Assembly (NCBI RefSeq): GCF_030867095.1
Contig: NC_081833.1
Location: 73,537,395-73,601,394, forward strand
Source: Alligator mississippiensis
Lineage: Eukaryota > Chordata > Crocodylia > Alligatoridae
Length of the DNA: 64,000 bases
Direction of reading: 5' to 3'
This document shows positions 22,700 to 36,140 of the stretch, one piece after another. Position numbers and translations under genes: made by a program. Each line of letters opens with the position of its first letter. Position 1 is the first letter of the stretch. The notes under the pieces were generated by a model. The model was not told where the DNA came from. It was given only the letters and a program-made list of their open reading frames with translations, and searched no databases.

Positions 22700-22986
22700 A
22701 AGGCGCCCCCGGGGGTTACAAGAAACAATGGCCACAAGCTAGCAGAGAGCAAATTTAGATTGGACATTAGGAAGAACTTCTTCACAGTTCGAGTGGCCAA
22801 GGTCTGGAACGGGCTCCCAAGGGAGGTGGTGCTCTCCCCTACCCTGGGGGTCTTCAAGAGGAGGTTAGACGAGTATCTAGCTGTGGTCATCTAGACCCAG
22901 CACTCTTTCCTGCCTATGCAGGGGGTCGGACTCGATGATCTATTGAGGTCCCTTCCAACCCTAACTTCTATGAAACTATGAAACTA
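22700..22986 (+). mobile_element. CR1 LINE 3' end with the C-terminus of ORF2
   Basis: The frame ending at 22894 contains AESKFRLDIRKNFFTVRVAK and VWNGLPREVVLSPTLGVFKR, the typical C-terminal end of the CR1 ORF2 protein (reverse transcriptase protein). It is followed by a short 3' UTR with gggggtcggactcgatgatc, tattgaggtcccttccaacc and a tail of two tatgaaac units. It is 5'-truncated. The intact reading frame and clean tail make it the youngest-looking CR1 copy here. Upstream sequence of the same frame (22556-22700) does not look like CR1 to me. Confidence 0.9.
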
Positions 22987-25900
22987 TATCAGCCAAGGGA
23001 TGGAGGATCTTTGCTATCCTACACGCTTCACATTGAGTAGCAATTACAGGTTTCTCCTTCGAGCTGATCCCCACCCATTTCCTGAGGCTCTTCCAGTAAA
23101 ACTTCATACTAGGACCATAAAGATAACCTTTGCTGTATATATTTGTGGCACATGCACAATAGTTGCTGGCCTAATCAACGATTAACTCCACTTCTTTCCA
23201 TCACTTTTAGTACTTACTTGAAACACACGGTCCATGCAGCCGTGGTGCTATTTCCCATCGTTCCCTGATAAAGTATTATATTCTGCTATCTAGATAAAGT
23301 AAATATTAAGGCAAGGTGTCTGGAACATCCTGACGTTGTTGCAGTTTTATGATGTGCTTTGCTGATTTTTTTTATGTGGACTCGACCTTTCTTAGCTCAC
23401 CAGAAAGCTCTTTTTCCCTGAATTGTGCAGCCTTCACAATACAGGCCTAGTATTCAAAATACAGGCCTGGATTCTCAGTTCTTTGGGTCTTCCAGAAATG
23501 CAACGGGGCAGCCAGCAGGCCCAGAAAGACCCCTGGAGATTCCATCCCGCTTGCAGAGAATCCCTGCTAACCAGAACCAGCCCGATGCCTCCCACGCCTG
23601 TCTCCACTTCCCTAGCAAAGTGGGGCATTCCAAGGTACGATGGAGGCATGGTTAGCACACTTATTGCCAAAGTAAAACAGAAGAGCTTGGCAGCCTCCAG
23701 CCCCTCGGCTGCATCCCAGATGGAAGAGAAGCAAACATTATCCTTCTTCTCCCTTGCATCATAACGTGCACGCGTTCCCCTCTGTGAATATAACACTGGC
23801 CAATCTTATAAGCACAGCTAGGGTCACGAATGACCGCCTGGGAGTGCCCAGCCCTCTGCTTTGCCCATGGAAGGAAGATAGCATGGATAATGGCAGAAGA
23901 AACCTGCCCTTGTTCAACCCCTAACAAGAGCCCTTGGCCTGGAGCACCTGTGGAGTACCTAGTCTCATGGTGGTTTTGTGATGGAAACACTTGTGAAGAA
24001 CTGGGCTGAGACTCACCAGCTCGCAGCACCCAACCTGATGTCCAGGCTCACTTCACACCCAGCTGAGATTGGATTTGAGCCCAGCCCACAGCCAAAAAGG
24101 AGACAGGACCCAGTCTTCTGAAACCCTCTGTCCTCCCAGTTGGCTTGCTTTCAACTGAAAAGGAAGGTCCCTGGGCTGAATTCTGTTCTTGGCTCCCCTG
24201 GTTTTCTCTGGCATAAATCCAGTGAGTCTAAGGGAAAGCACCATAGAGTTCCCCAGCTACTCATGAGTAGATAATGTGTCTCAGTATCTTGTCTTGGACT
24301 GAGGACATACATGGCAAAGTGGGAGTCAACGGGCCTTCCCTGGCGCACACAGGTTTTTAGATCTTCATTGTAAGCCCCCAGTATGCATTTTATCTAGTGG
24401 TGAGATCATGGGCTTCCTATGCGTTCACCAAACTAAACGACATCCGAGCAGTTTGACTTTAATGCACAAGAAAGACTTTTTAAAGTCTCCAGAAATCCTG
24501 CTCATGCAGACAGGCACGCAGTTGCAGCGCGTGAAAGGGCAAAAAACGTGGCGTGTACATACGCCCATAATGCCTCATAACAGCATCCATCCTGGCTTGG
24601 GCTCTCGCTGCTACTACAACCCAAATGCTGAATGATAAGAATAAAGGTTGGTGAGATGCAAACAAATTAAATGTTAAAGAAGCACCTATAAAAGTGAGGT
24701 ATGTATGGGACAATGCTGTTAACACTAAACTCCGTTCAGAGCAATTTCACGGTAAGAAAGCTGATCACTCTCTTCCCAAAGAAAGCATTGCCAGGGATAG
24801 CAGTGTTATCAGGAGTCTCACAGTACTGGAGGAGGTCTTAAATCGCTAACTCAGAATCCTGTGATTACATCACAATCTCGGCTTTCATTCAAAGAAGAAA
24901 AGTCTCTAACTGCAAGATTTTGCAATAAGCTTGAAAACAGGAACTCTGAAGGCTCCAAAACCAGAAGGTAAATTAAAAGAACTCCAAGCCTACTTTAAAA
25001 AAAACATAAAAAAGAAAAGAAAAAAAAGACTTCATGTTTATGTTGCTCCAGTCCCACGGGTTATTTTGGGCTTGATTTCATAATTTTTTAAAGCTTCAGG
25101 TGGAAGAACCTCTGGATCCCAAAGTAGAAGCTGACTTTGGTGTAAACAGAAAAAGAGAGGAATAAATGGAAGAGAGAATCCTTCATTGTGCCTCAAGCCT
25201 CATATGGCAGGTTGGCTAATCTGCTCTGTACATTGACTTCTGGAGCCCTAGAACTTAAAAATGAAAATAAAACAAAAGAGTGCAAGCATTTGAGGCCATG
25301 AGAAATTCGAAAGAAATGCTTTGGTTTCACAAATATTCTCCCATTAAGTCATAAATACTGTTTTTTCCAAGCTGTTGGGCAACTCCTGCATCTCTGGCTG
25401 CTGGGGTGGTAGAAGCTGACCGTGCAATGGGCTCCAAATTCAGGAAGGGTGTATGTTAGCATGGCTTATCCCCATGCAACATTGAACCTTGCTCACTCGG
25501 GTCTCACGACACAGCAACCTATAGGTAAGTGTGGTGTACGGACAGGCCAGGGTCAGGGCCAGAAGAACAACTTCTAAAGGGATACTTCTGTCTTCTCCTT
25601 CCATTGAAAGTCCAGACTTCGGGTTCTTCTACCACGCCACGCTCTGAAAGCAGGATTCCCTTCTCGGACCTGCCAAACATCTGTCCAACCTTTTCAAGCT
25701 AGGCAGGTTTTCCAAAGCAATGCATGTAAGGGGGGGCATCCTTCTCTTTCCTCTTCCTTTCTAGTCATCTCCCAGCTTTAGGAGAGAACCCAGGGAAGCA
25801 ACTAGCCCCTCTGCAGAGCCTAACTCAATCCTCACCACTTAAGCCCACCTCTAGTATTCGTTTATAACTGATATATTCCACCTGCCTCTGTTCCTCTCCC

Positions 25901-27337
25901 TCTTTTCCTTGTTCTCTTGCACAACGCCACAGTCTGTGTATAGGTCACAAGCTGAACTTCTTGGAACCTCTCCTCCTGGTATATTTTAGACTGACTCACT
26001 GTCACTACAATTAATAGCGGTGTTGTAACAGTCCACCCACGGTTGGCTAAATAGCAAATATCCAAGGTCCTTGGGCAATTTGTTTAAAAGCACATTTTGA
26101 GATGCATTCTTCTTATTGGCTCATGGTCATAATCAATGTCTGTCTGGTACAGGACTAGAAACCACGTGCTCATGTCATAACATTAAACTGGTATTTCAAG
26201 ATAAAAGCCACTCTTGTTGTGGTCTGATCCATCCCCGCTCATTCAAGGTTTAGCCGGTGTGTAGGTGGCTCATCAGACTACAGCACACCAGTGTTGTGTT
26301 GGTAACCAGTAGCACACAAAGAAATGACGTGGCCAAGCTAACTAGTCTGGGTCCCCAGGCAAACATCCACTCGCAGCTGGGTCAAGTGCATATGGCAACT
26401 GCTGGGTCAACTGGGTTTGAGCATATGTCCAGGGTGGGTCAAGTGCATGTCTGTGGCTCCTTACTGAGCAGCGGGCTCCCTCTCTCCTCGCTCCCAGCTA
26501 CTGTCCATTTAAATTCCACTTCTGTGAGGCCAACAGAGCAAACAAGACATTTTGGGGTAAGAAACAGACATCTGTCTTCAACGATTCTATCTACAAAAAC
26601 CATGCTAGTTAACCACTGAGTTTCCACCCAAACCCATACATCACTGTAAGTTCCCTTGAAACTAAGTTGGCGAAAGTTAGCAAAAGTGTCAAAACCTTTC
26701 TCGGTCTGTAATGAAACCCTTTGCTTTCATAATGGATTGAAATCTATACAGCTCTAACATTTTCCCCAGCCAAATAGCTGCTTAACGAGGCAATTTTCCA
26801 GAAGTCTTTCACCTGCTTTGAGATTCGCTTTAGAGCTATTTATTCTGATGTCTCCAGAGATGGTGTAGCTTTCCATAGACCTATGGATCAAAACATTGCC
26901 GCTTAGTAAGCAGCCGAGAAGCTAATGTAGTTCCCCTGCTGTCAGTGAAATGAGTGTTTTATGCCTGGATCCCAGCCCTGTTTAAATAAATCCCAATTTT
27001 AGCTTCTATACCAAGTTATTAAACATCCTCTACCATCTGAAAAATAGTTGTGCATTCAGCACAGTTGCTGAAGCTCCTGAAGCCTGACCTGTTACTTATT
27101 AAGCAGAATGGCGTTCCACGTGCACTGAACTGGAATAACAAACTAGAAAAAATTACATCTGCCGTGAGTCGTCCTAGCTAAGTAAAATAGTGACATGAAC
27201 ATTTAAATGTTCTTTCCTCCAAGTGGATGTTGTTAGGTATCTGGCTGTGTAGCGTCAGCAAGGTGTTGGCTGCCACGGTTCCCCGGCTTTATCCGTGGCA
27301 GATGAGGGTGTTATCTCTTGTGTTGTGTCAGGGTTGA
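22987..27337. other. Unique non-coding DNA
   Basis: A 4.3-kb stretch with no supported gene. The block near 25075-25400 is AT-rich and unique and could hold a conserved element. The segment near 26365-26450 repeats gggtcaagtgcatatg-like text twice (ctgggtcaagtgcatatggc and gggtgggtcaagtgcatgtc) and is a minor local duplication. The block near 26840-27110 is unique, AT-rich and free of repeats. Open frames reach 122 codons but overlap on both strands. Confidence 0.4.
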
Positions 27338-27470
27338 CTGTAGTTTTGCTAAGAGGTTAGACAGTGGATTTGTATGGGATGGTTTGGATGGGGATGATCC
27401 TGCCTCAGGCAGGAGGTTGGATTTAGGTGACCTAGGGAGGTCTCTTCCAGCCCTACTGGTCTATGATCCT
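27338..27470 (+). mobile_element. CR1 LINE 3' tail fragment
   Basis: Recognisable parts are gctaagaggttagacagtgg, ggggatgatcctgcctcagg, caggaggttggatttaggtg and cctagggaggtctcttccag followed by ccctactggtctatgatcct. These match the CR1 3' UTR with moderate divergence. It is 5'-truncated. Confidence 0.85.
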
Positions 27471-29517
27471 GGGATCACCCAAGCTTTTGGACACTGTATA
27501 CACGGATTACAGAACAACACCTTGTAATCTGGAATGAGCGCTGTGCCTTGCATGGATCCACCAACAACCCATCACTTCCTTCTCAAAACGGGTCCATGCA
27601 GCAGACCAGAGGACGGGGCTCCCCTGAGTGCTGGCGTGTCCAGGCTGGAGCAGGAGAGCTGCTGAACGACTGCAATCCCAACCTTTGCTAAAAGGAAAGG
27701 CTCTGATTCCAGCTGGCTGCTGTTTTCAGCAGCGATACCACTAGAGATGCAGAGTCCTAAAAAAACCCCAGCATTTCTAGGCAAGGAAACAGGCTTGCCC
27801 AGCCCTTTGTGTTTCTTTCGCAAGCACGGTTTCTGGGTTTCTATCAGTGCTCAGCCACCCTTCGCTCTTCATCCCAAGCAATTTCCTGCCTTTTTAAAGG
27901 ATTCTGCCCCTTTTGTTTTTTTTTCTTTCTGCCCACCCATTTCATGTCTTCATCCTATACATGCGTGGCAGAGAGAGAGCTCGACAGGACCCCTCACAAG
28001 AGCAGCAGCGGCAGCGAGAGCCGTTTAGTGTCTTGTGAAGGCCGTCACACGCTGGTGTGGTTGCATTTCCTTCTCCGTGAAGGCAGGCAGGCAGGAGAGG
28101 CTGAAGCCAAGTGCACAGCAGTGTATTGCACAACACGATAACTCTGTATCTCAACGGTCAGAGCGCCGGGCCAGCAGCGGTGGGAGGTGAAGACGTGCAG
28201 TTGGATGGCTTTGTGGCCCGGGGTCTTTTTTTACTTTTAGAGAAGTTGGGCTCATCCTAAGTTCCTCTCCCACAGATTGTTCCTGTTGTTGTTGTTGCGC
28301 TCCGACCCTGCAGATCATGTGACTCCTCTGCAGCTTTGGCTCAGCGTGACCTGGGCGCAGCTCCGTCTGGCTTAAACCCGCCTTGTCCCCCGGGCTTTGC
28401 AATCCTAAAACACCCGTCGGAGCTCTGAGCCCACACTTGGACCTGACAGGGATTCAGATCCAGCTTTGGGTTCATCGCTTTGTACTTACCCTCTTGGTGC
28501 TGCTGGGTAGTCTTGCATATTTTCGACTCCACTAAGACAGGCCTGGACCCTTAAAGAGAAAAGTGAACTCTTTTCATCTGCAAAGATACCCTACCCCTTC
28601 TCGGTCATGCCAAGCAATGGCTCCCTCCAGCCCTCTGTATCTATGTGTGTCTGCAATACCTGCCTTTTAAAATTAAACTTGGGCTTTATTAATGGACTCG
28701 AGTGAATTGATTTCTTTGTTAGAAAACCTAGATTTGTAAAGTCTTGTTGCAGTGGGACTCGTGGGCACTGGAGCTGGGTGCATACCCATGATGTTATGGT
28801 GGGCACTGAGTTTCTGAGTGCATTGAGGCCAATGTTTTGCACACTGGGGCAAGGCTGGACACAGGCATGGGTGAACCGGGCAGCTGCTCCAGGCCCGGAC
28901 AGAAAGCGGGCCAGCAAATAGTAATTTTTTTCCCATTGCCAGATTATTATTATCATTATCTTTAGCAAAGGGGCGGGGGACGATACTAAAAGTTCACCTG
29001 GGACTGCCAGGAGTCTAGGTACAGTGCTGCACTGGGATTAGCTTTTGATCTAACAAGGCACAAAGGACGTCATGCTGAAACTGGCCATGGGTCTCTGCCA
29101 GGAAGACAGCTATTTCGGGAGAATAATAGCACCACTTTACTTTAAAATGAGAGTTAAAAAGTAAATTCTTCATGGGGTGCCTTTCAAATGGCCTATATAA
29201 AGAAAAGGGTAGAAATGACTTCATGAAACAAATATTCTCCGCAAAATTATTCTTGCTGTTGGTTGCTGTTCAGGTCTGGTATTCATTCAGACTCAATTCC
29301 TCCCTGATCAAGGCTTAGCATCTGAGAGGAGCATGAAAGGCATGTGTTCCTCTCATTATTCATAGCAAGAGGAGGTTAATGAGTCTGTTCTTTTCATGTT
29401 GTTCTTCAATGAGAGTGATAGGAGCAAGGCTTTTCTCTGTGTTGACAGGTCTATTTTCCTGGGGACATGAGCTATTAGAGATCTACCAGCATCTGCAAGT
29501 AAAAAACCCACACAGTA
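27471..29517. other. Unique non-coding DNA
   Basis: No supported exon. A tgttgttgttgttg run lies near 28273. Longer frames such as 28591-28968 on the minus strand (125 codons) lack domain or splice support. Confidence 0.4.
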
Positions 29518-29540
29518 TCCTAATAATAATGATGATGATG

Positions 29541-29576
<36 letters not shown>

Positions 29577-29577
29577 C
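29518..29577 (+). repeat. (TAA)n/(GAT)n trinucleotide microsatellite
   Basis: The run reads taataataatgatgatgatg followed by ataataataataataataat and aaaaaaacac. It encodes artificial poly-I and poly-Y frames on the two strands and should be length-polymorphic. Confidence 0.95.
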
Positions 29578-29699
29578 ACTATCCTTGTCATTACAAGGGA
29601 AAGTAAAGCTGGAAGCATTGCTTTAGAAACAAGGCTAACATTGTGGGGAAATAAATGTCTGCTGAGTGCCTTTATTGCAAAAGGGTCAGATGTTTTGAT

Positions 29700-29768
29700 C
29701 CTAATCAAGCAAAACTCCCATGCATTTCAGTGGGAGGTTCATGGAAAAACCACAGGATTTGGTCTATA
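29700..29768 (+). repeat. Relic of a dispersed aactcccattgacttcagtggg motif
   Basis: The text aaaactcccatgcatttcag tgggaggttc followed by accacaggatttggtct resembles a motif that recurs at about 37186-37231, 53263-53314, 54421-54470 and 59008-59060. The repeated form across the window suggests an old interspersed family whose name I cannot give. Confidence 0.5.
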
Positions 29769-30099
29769 AGCAGATCAGAAATGTGTTTTGTCTTTCTTCC
29801 TCTTCAGTTCATTTCTGGCTACAGCCATCAAATGGTAAGTGCTTGGGTAGCGTTGGTTGAGAACGGCATACTGCATAGTGACATTTATGTAGTGTGTGCT
29901 AATATAAGCAATTCAGAATTGGCAATCTGAGCACTGTCTTATATACTGCTACCTCTTATCAGTGTTTTATACTTCCAGGAAGGCATTGGGCCAAGCCCTC
30001 CGCAAGAAAGTAATGTGATCCTATCCTGCTGTGAAAGGGAAAGTCCAATGCAGAGGTCCAAATCTGGCTGTGAGGCAGAATGCAAAGAATAGGTCAACT

Positions 30100-30930
30100 T
30101 TTATCATGCAGAAAGATTAACAGCAGAGCATCCGACTGAGTTTGTGGTCTAACATATTTATTAGCAATCTGGGAAGTGGGTAGGGTGAGCAACAAGACAG
30201 CAATATTTGCAAGAAATGCAAAGCGACGGTAGTTAGTTTGCTCAGGATCCAACAGAACGGATAGGAGCCGTGGGGAACGGGTAACATGATAGTAAATGCA
30301 GTTCAGCATCAACAAATGCAAAGGGATGGGCGTGATAGGGCAACACTTCAACTACTTCCACATTTTCTAAACGAACTAGATGGAGTCAAGAAAAGGACTG
30401 AGGTGACATGGTGGACAGCTCAGAAAGTAAACTGCTCACAATGTGCAGCTGCCGTGAGCAAAAGTAACCAAGACGGCAAATGGCATAAGAAATAGAAAGG
30501 TGAATAATAGAGAAAAAAATTACAGTGGCTTTCTATAGACCATTGCAAAAAGCATATTGCCTGCACAATGGGGGTTTAGAGAAGGGGGGCTAAGAATGAT
30601 CAAGGATGTAGGAAAACTGTCATATAAGGACCAGTTAAAAACGATAGGAGATGTAACACAGTCTGTAAAGCGGGGAATGCTGCAGGTAAGGTGTATTGGG
30701 GAACGTCTGTCTTCCCCATCACAGAATACAATAAAAGAAGCATTCAAGAAATGACAAGGAGGAAATCGAAAGTCAGTGAAGAGAAATACTTGAGAAACTC
30801 TTTTATTTCAAGACAGTGCATGGTGAGGTTATGGGCCGCAATGCCACCGGGAGTCAGCGAGGCCCAAAACTTGGCAGGGTTAGACATGGCTGTGGAGATC
30901 AAAGCTATCCAGAGTTATCTTAACTAATCA
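30100..30930 (+). mobile_element. Ancient CR1/L3-like LINE fragment
   Basis: The segment MIKDVGKLSYKDQLKTIG (around 30594-30650) resembles the late ORF2 region of CR1/L3 LINEs, where a MIKGLE..SYEERLKELG-type motif occurs. Further on, EKYLRNSFISRQCMVRLWAA leads to AMPPGVSEAQNLAGL (around 30780-30890), and the whole block has the expected order. Stops and indels break the frame in several places. It is much older than the copy at 22700 and has no complete open frame. Confidence 0.5.
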
Positions 30931-33900
30931 GAGACTATGGAGCATTATAACCTTCATGTCCGTATATGTGTTTACTGCTTGGTTTTTCTATTCAACCCAC
31001 CTTTGCCTCTCAGCAGTGCCCCCTCTACCTTCCCCCCCCTTCCTTATCCTTTGTATTTAAATCCTTCTTGAGTACCTACTCCAGGCACATCCTTTCTTAA
31101 CACCTGACCAAGTGAACTGTTGCTTCCAACAGCTCGTGCATGTCTGAGTCAGTTAGTCTACGAGGTGCAACCCTATGCCCCGCCCTCTGCTGGGTTTCAG
31201 ACTGCCACAGCAAACCCCTCCTCCCTGCTAACGAGAGCCAAACATTGTGACAGGAAGAGCTTTGGGGTAAAGCTCGTTTCTAACTATTACAGGTGAGGAG
31301 AAAACTTGGATTGATTGTCGCACACCTGCTTAGTGTACACGCCTTCCCCTGGACCCTCTAGCACTGACCGCTGTCAGAGATGGGATGTTGGGGTGCCTGG
31401 ACAATGGGTCTAAATCAGTTGGGTAAATCAGCTTTACCGATGCCTCTGACCGGGGTTCAGCTGCAAAAGCCTAGCCTGTCACTTCATTGTCCTCAGTGCA
31501 AAATGGGTAGCATTGCACAACTTGCGGAATAAACCCATGATGGAAAGGGGCTCCGTTGTTGCAAATGACTGCTCCTGTTGTAATGCAGCAATACTTTGCA
31601 ATGCGTGGGTACATCCAGGATCACATGAAGGCATGCAAAAGGCCAGCTGTTTGCCTAAATGAGTCCTCTTTCTGGAGACTGCTTGGGAGTGTCCAGTGGG
31701 CGCCACTGGCTCATCTGCCCTCCTGGATCTGAAGGACGTGGGAGCAGCTCTTTGCAAACCAAAGATGAATTGGCTGGGCACGGCCGTCCCGAGAGAGGAA
31801 ACCAAGGAGCGGCAAAGCTGGGGAGGGGGAAAATGTCTGAACCAGAGGTTCCTTGTGCATTGATTTGTTCCTCAAGGCAAGAGCTCGAGGTCTCTCTGCT
31901 GTATGCAGGTAGGATTGTGCTGGGAAGCAGACTGGGATTGCCATCCTCTCCCAGCATGCGAATTGTATGCAGTAATTCGGGACTTTCCACTGCTAAGGAA
32001 CTGGTGAGCACACCCTTAAAAACTCCTTTGCACATCTGTGGCATCCGTGAGGAAAGGGTGCACTCCAGCTGTTTTACTGATGGCTAGAAGCCCATGCATC
32101 GTGGCCGTCCCTGTGGGGCTACTGTATGGAGACCCACCACCCTGACTCCCCGGTGCAGATGAGCTCCCAATGCCACAATAAACTATTGCAAGAGGAGATG
32201 CACCCATGCAAAACAGGGCTCTCTGTACTCAATTTGCTTTTGCACAGCTAACAAGACCGGTCCTGGCCTGGCTCTCTCGAGTGCATGCTCAATGTCATTT
32301 GGCAGTGCCAGGCTTTGGATGGCAGCAGAGGCCCCTGGCTCTTCGCTGTCCTTCAGCCTGTGTCTGCTTTCTTCTTTACCCAGTAACAAATCATGAACGT
32401 GTCTATTTTTTGTTCGGCTTCGATCATTTCCAATGGTGAGAGAGCAGCAACGAATTTGAGGAAGTGGTTTTCACAAAGTTAAACTTTCTCTGAAGAGCAA
32501 AGCTCTTCAGGGCAGGGGAGCTCAGGCTTTCCTCTGCCGGTGAACCCAAACTGGGTGCAGGGTATCATCTCTGCAAGCGTAGATCAGGAGAAATGGCCAA
32601 CGAAGGCAGGCTTGCAAGTGAGGGAAGAGCTGAGCCAGCAGGGAAGCAGGAAGCCAAAATATTCTTACTAATCAGGTCATAGTGCTCGACCCCAGATGCC
32701 CCATTGTCCCCACTGTGCAACTACAGAGCTGGGTTGCCTTTGCCTTGGCAGCAGCACTGTGTATTCATGGAGGCACCTTCCTCTGTTCTTGTGAGATGTC
32801 TTCGTGATCATCCCAACAGCCTGCAATGGGGAAGGGCACCCCCGTGTCTGACGTGCAAGGTCACAGAACGGGAGCTAGTCCACAGGAGTTGCTCATACCT
32901 TGCATGTGGTGACCTACCCTACATTCACTGAGGTCATTTGTTCACATCCGCGTGGCCTTGGGCTGCTTCCACCCTAAGATGCACCTGGGGGTCATCTCTT
33001 CCAAGGTCTAAGCCCTTAAACATTGAAAGTAAACTAATGCAAAGCAGCTGCCTAGGATTTTTCCTTTGCAAGGCAATGGGATTTATGCTCCTAAATCACT
33101 TGAGAACCTTTGCTAATCCCACCTGTCTGCTCCCCCATTAAAAACTACAAGCGAGCTTTTCAAAACTACTCAGCGTTGACCTATCTATGCTTCTGCTGAA
33201 ACCAAGGAGAGCAATGTTAGGCCACCACCGGGCACTTTTGACAATCCTGCAAGGCAACAGTTTTGCCTTCTGTCATTCAAACCAAACTGAACTCAACTTT
33301 GATTGCAAAGTATTTCATTCACCCTAGACAGTGCTAGCTCTACTATGTACTATTGTTTTGAGCTTCCTCTGTAGCAATTCCTTATTTTGGACAAGATGTT
33401 TTCTTTCACATCATTCCCGCAAACCATTCGAGAGTATTTTAAGTGCTGTGTTTCAATAACAAGTTTTGTTTTTGTTTCTTTTAACTATAGGTGTCATCTC
33501 TCCTTTTTGCCAATTATTGTCTGGACGCAGAGGACGGGTTTCTACTTGCAGTATCTTTTTAGGCTCAATTATATATACAAAAAAGCAAAAGCCTGAATTG
33601 TTTAGAAATCCATTCTAGTTGTATTTTCTTTAAGACTGAGGTTTGCAGGTGCACTTTGCATTGTGCTTTGCCGTCTTCTTTGAGAAACGGCAAGAGGTTG
33701 GAAAATTAGTGATTAGAGCAGGCTCAGCTCTTCGATAATTGAGGATATAGTGCAGAAGCCTTGAGATGTGCCATGCCCCAGATGTAAAACTATTTTCTGG
33801 AGACTTTAAAACATTCACTATGGAGCCTAATATTTACTTTAAAAAAACCATTCCCAGTCACTTGAATTGCAGAGGTTAAGTGGGGGATATTATTCACTGA

Positions 33901-36140
33901 AACATTTCTGTGTAGTGGATGCTGAGTACTACAGGGATGCACATTTCATGCAGCATATTCAAAGAAATATATTATGAACTGTCCATATTCCTCGGTGGTT
34001 CATATAAATAGTCAAAGCTCCATCAGCTTTGTTATTTATGGACTTAATCTTGTATCAAGATGTACTGAGTGTATACAGAAGTTTTATTATATCCATTATG
34101 ATGCGGGTGATTTAACAGGTTTATCATAATTTATTAGGGTGGGGGGTTTATTACTTCATTACAAAAGCATTGTGTTGTATATTCCAAAATACAACCAGAT
34201 TATGCAGCAATTCATATCCCACAGCAAAATGAGCAGACAGACAGATCATTATGACTTGTCTGGACACAAAATTAACATTGCTGAACAAATAGCATGGAAT
34301 TCAGTCTTTAATCTTTATGGATCTGAGAGTGTGGTAGGCAGCGATAATATAATAAATGGAGTCCATTCTTGCTGACAGACATTACTCCTGCGGTGATATA
34401 TCGCAGTTCAGCGAAACACTCGAGCTCATGCTTAACTTTCAGCACATTAAGTAGTCCAAAAAGAAGCTGTTGAAGTGAACGGCAGCATTGCTTGCATAAA
34501 ACGGAGGAAGGACTATGGGATTTGCTCCTTTAAATCGGTTAGTTTGCAAATAGGAGAGACCCAGAATAGATGCCCTTCTATATAGTCTGTATTAGAGCCT
34601 GACGAGGCTAGGTGGGAAAATAAATTAGCAGCAAATATTCCCTCTTGTTCAGTCTCAAGCCTCCTGGCAAGATAACGCAGCAGCAAACAACCCTCTGTTA
34701 GGGGTGGCACCAAGTCCCAAAGAGGAAGCTGGTTGGAAAATTAAAATGAAGTGGTCTAGCCAGCAACGGTACTGCAGAAAGGTTGATATTTTAGGTGTTC
34801 TCGCCAATCAAGCAGAACTGATCACGGCCCGTCCCCATCTTTAAAGAGCACGTATTATCTCACACTTTTCTAGCATGCTTCCTGTCTTCACCTTGTTTAA
34901 GTGATATTGTTGAGCACTGCCCACAAATATTTCCCAAGAGGGCAGTGTTTTTCTCTCTCGTTTTTATGGTATTATAACTAAGCAAAAGAGGTTTCCAGAT
35001 ATCTATATTTTTTTTTAACTTTTATACCCCAGAAAATGAGGTGTTCATTTATAGCTATAATTAAAGGTGGAAGGTCGTGACCAATGTCATGCATGACTCC
35101 CGAGAAGTAGGCCCGTGGAAATGGATGGAAACGCTGTACCGCCCTGGGGGGCAAGTACAAAGACGTTAAAACTCGGCACTGAATGAAAATGAGCTAGGAG
35201 CCTTAGGCAAGAAACGGGTTTATTTTTTTTTATCTGAAGAGGGGGTTTTTTTTCACATTTAAATTTAGTTTCTTCTGCATCACGTCATGGTTGAAGACCC
35301 AAAATAGGTCTTGACGAATGTATTAAAAAGCCTCGAATGCTACCAAAGGGTTTTCGTTCTTACTGTGGTGACCGATGAATTAAAAATGGTGGGTGGAGAA
35401 ACTGGCTGGATGGTGTTGTGTGCCCATTCATTCAATACCCAAGTGGGTTGAAAGTGGGAAATGCTGTTAAAATAAGCCTTTTCTTAAGGTTGAGTTTTGT
35501 CTAGTAATAGCTTGTGACTGCATGGAAACTTGGGGGAGGCTTTCGGCTCGGAACGTTTTCATTATGGAACAAGCATCCGCAACAGGGGCAGGAAGAAACA
35601 TAAAACCTACCCAAAAAATTAGGTATTTCAAAGCAACATGTTGCTTATTCATTTCCTTGAGGCATCAGCAGCTCCGCATGGAGATCAGGATTGCAGGCGT
35701 GAAGTCCTGGCCGTTCCTGCCCTCCATGCCATTGAGGGGGCGAGGGTATCATCCCAGTTTCTCAGAGCTGAGTTATTCCCTGCTGGGTGCTCAGAGGTAA
35801 ATGATGAAGGCCTTGCAGCTGTACCCTTTTAATCAGCTTTCCCGTGAGTTATTCAAATGCAACTTCCATGTCATGCTATTACCTTGGATGACTCCGAGCT
35901 CAGCTAAACTGTTCAAAATGTCCTAGTTTTGAAAAATGTCGAGAAACAACATGATACAGGGGGTTTTACCCCCACCCCAGAATGCAAACTAGATCTCTAA
36001 ACCTCCACGGAGCCACAAAAAGTGGGCCAAACGGGGAGTTAACGCACTAACAGCTAGTGCCCCTTGGGCACCTATGTAAGATTAGGCATATGACCTTCAA
36101 GTGCAGCTGAAGGAGGAGGACAACCAGTTTCCACTGAAAG
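30931..36140. other. Unique non-coding DNA; AT-rich in its centre
   Basis: No supported exon in 5.2 kb. Frames near 31655-32090 (142 codons plus, 129 codons minus) overlap on opposite strands. A candidate conserved block at 33880-34450 is listed separately. The remainder has no repeat end that I recognise. Confidence 0.4.
33880..34450. promoter_or_regulatory. Candidate conserved non-coding element
   Basis: This unique AT-rich block is free of recognisable repeats and microsatellite. It contains site-like words: ttatttatggacttaatctt, tcataatttattaggg, acaaaattaacattgctgaa and cagacagacagatcattatg (CAGAC-type words). Its balanced, non-repetitive text resembles long vertebrate conserved elements that neighbour developmental genes. 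The short frame at 34139-34375 is not supported as coding. Conservation was not tested. Confidence 0.3.
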
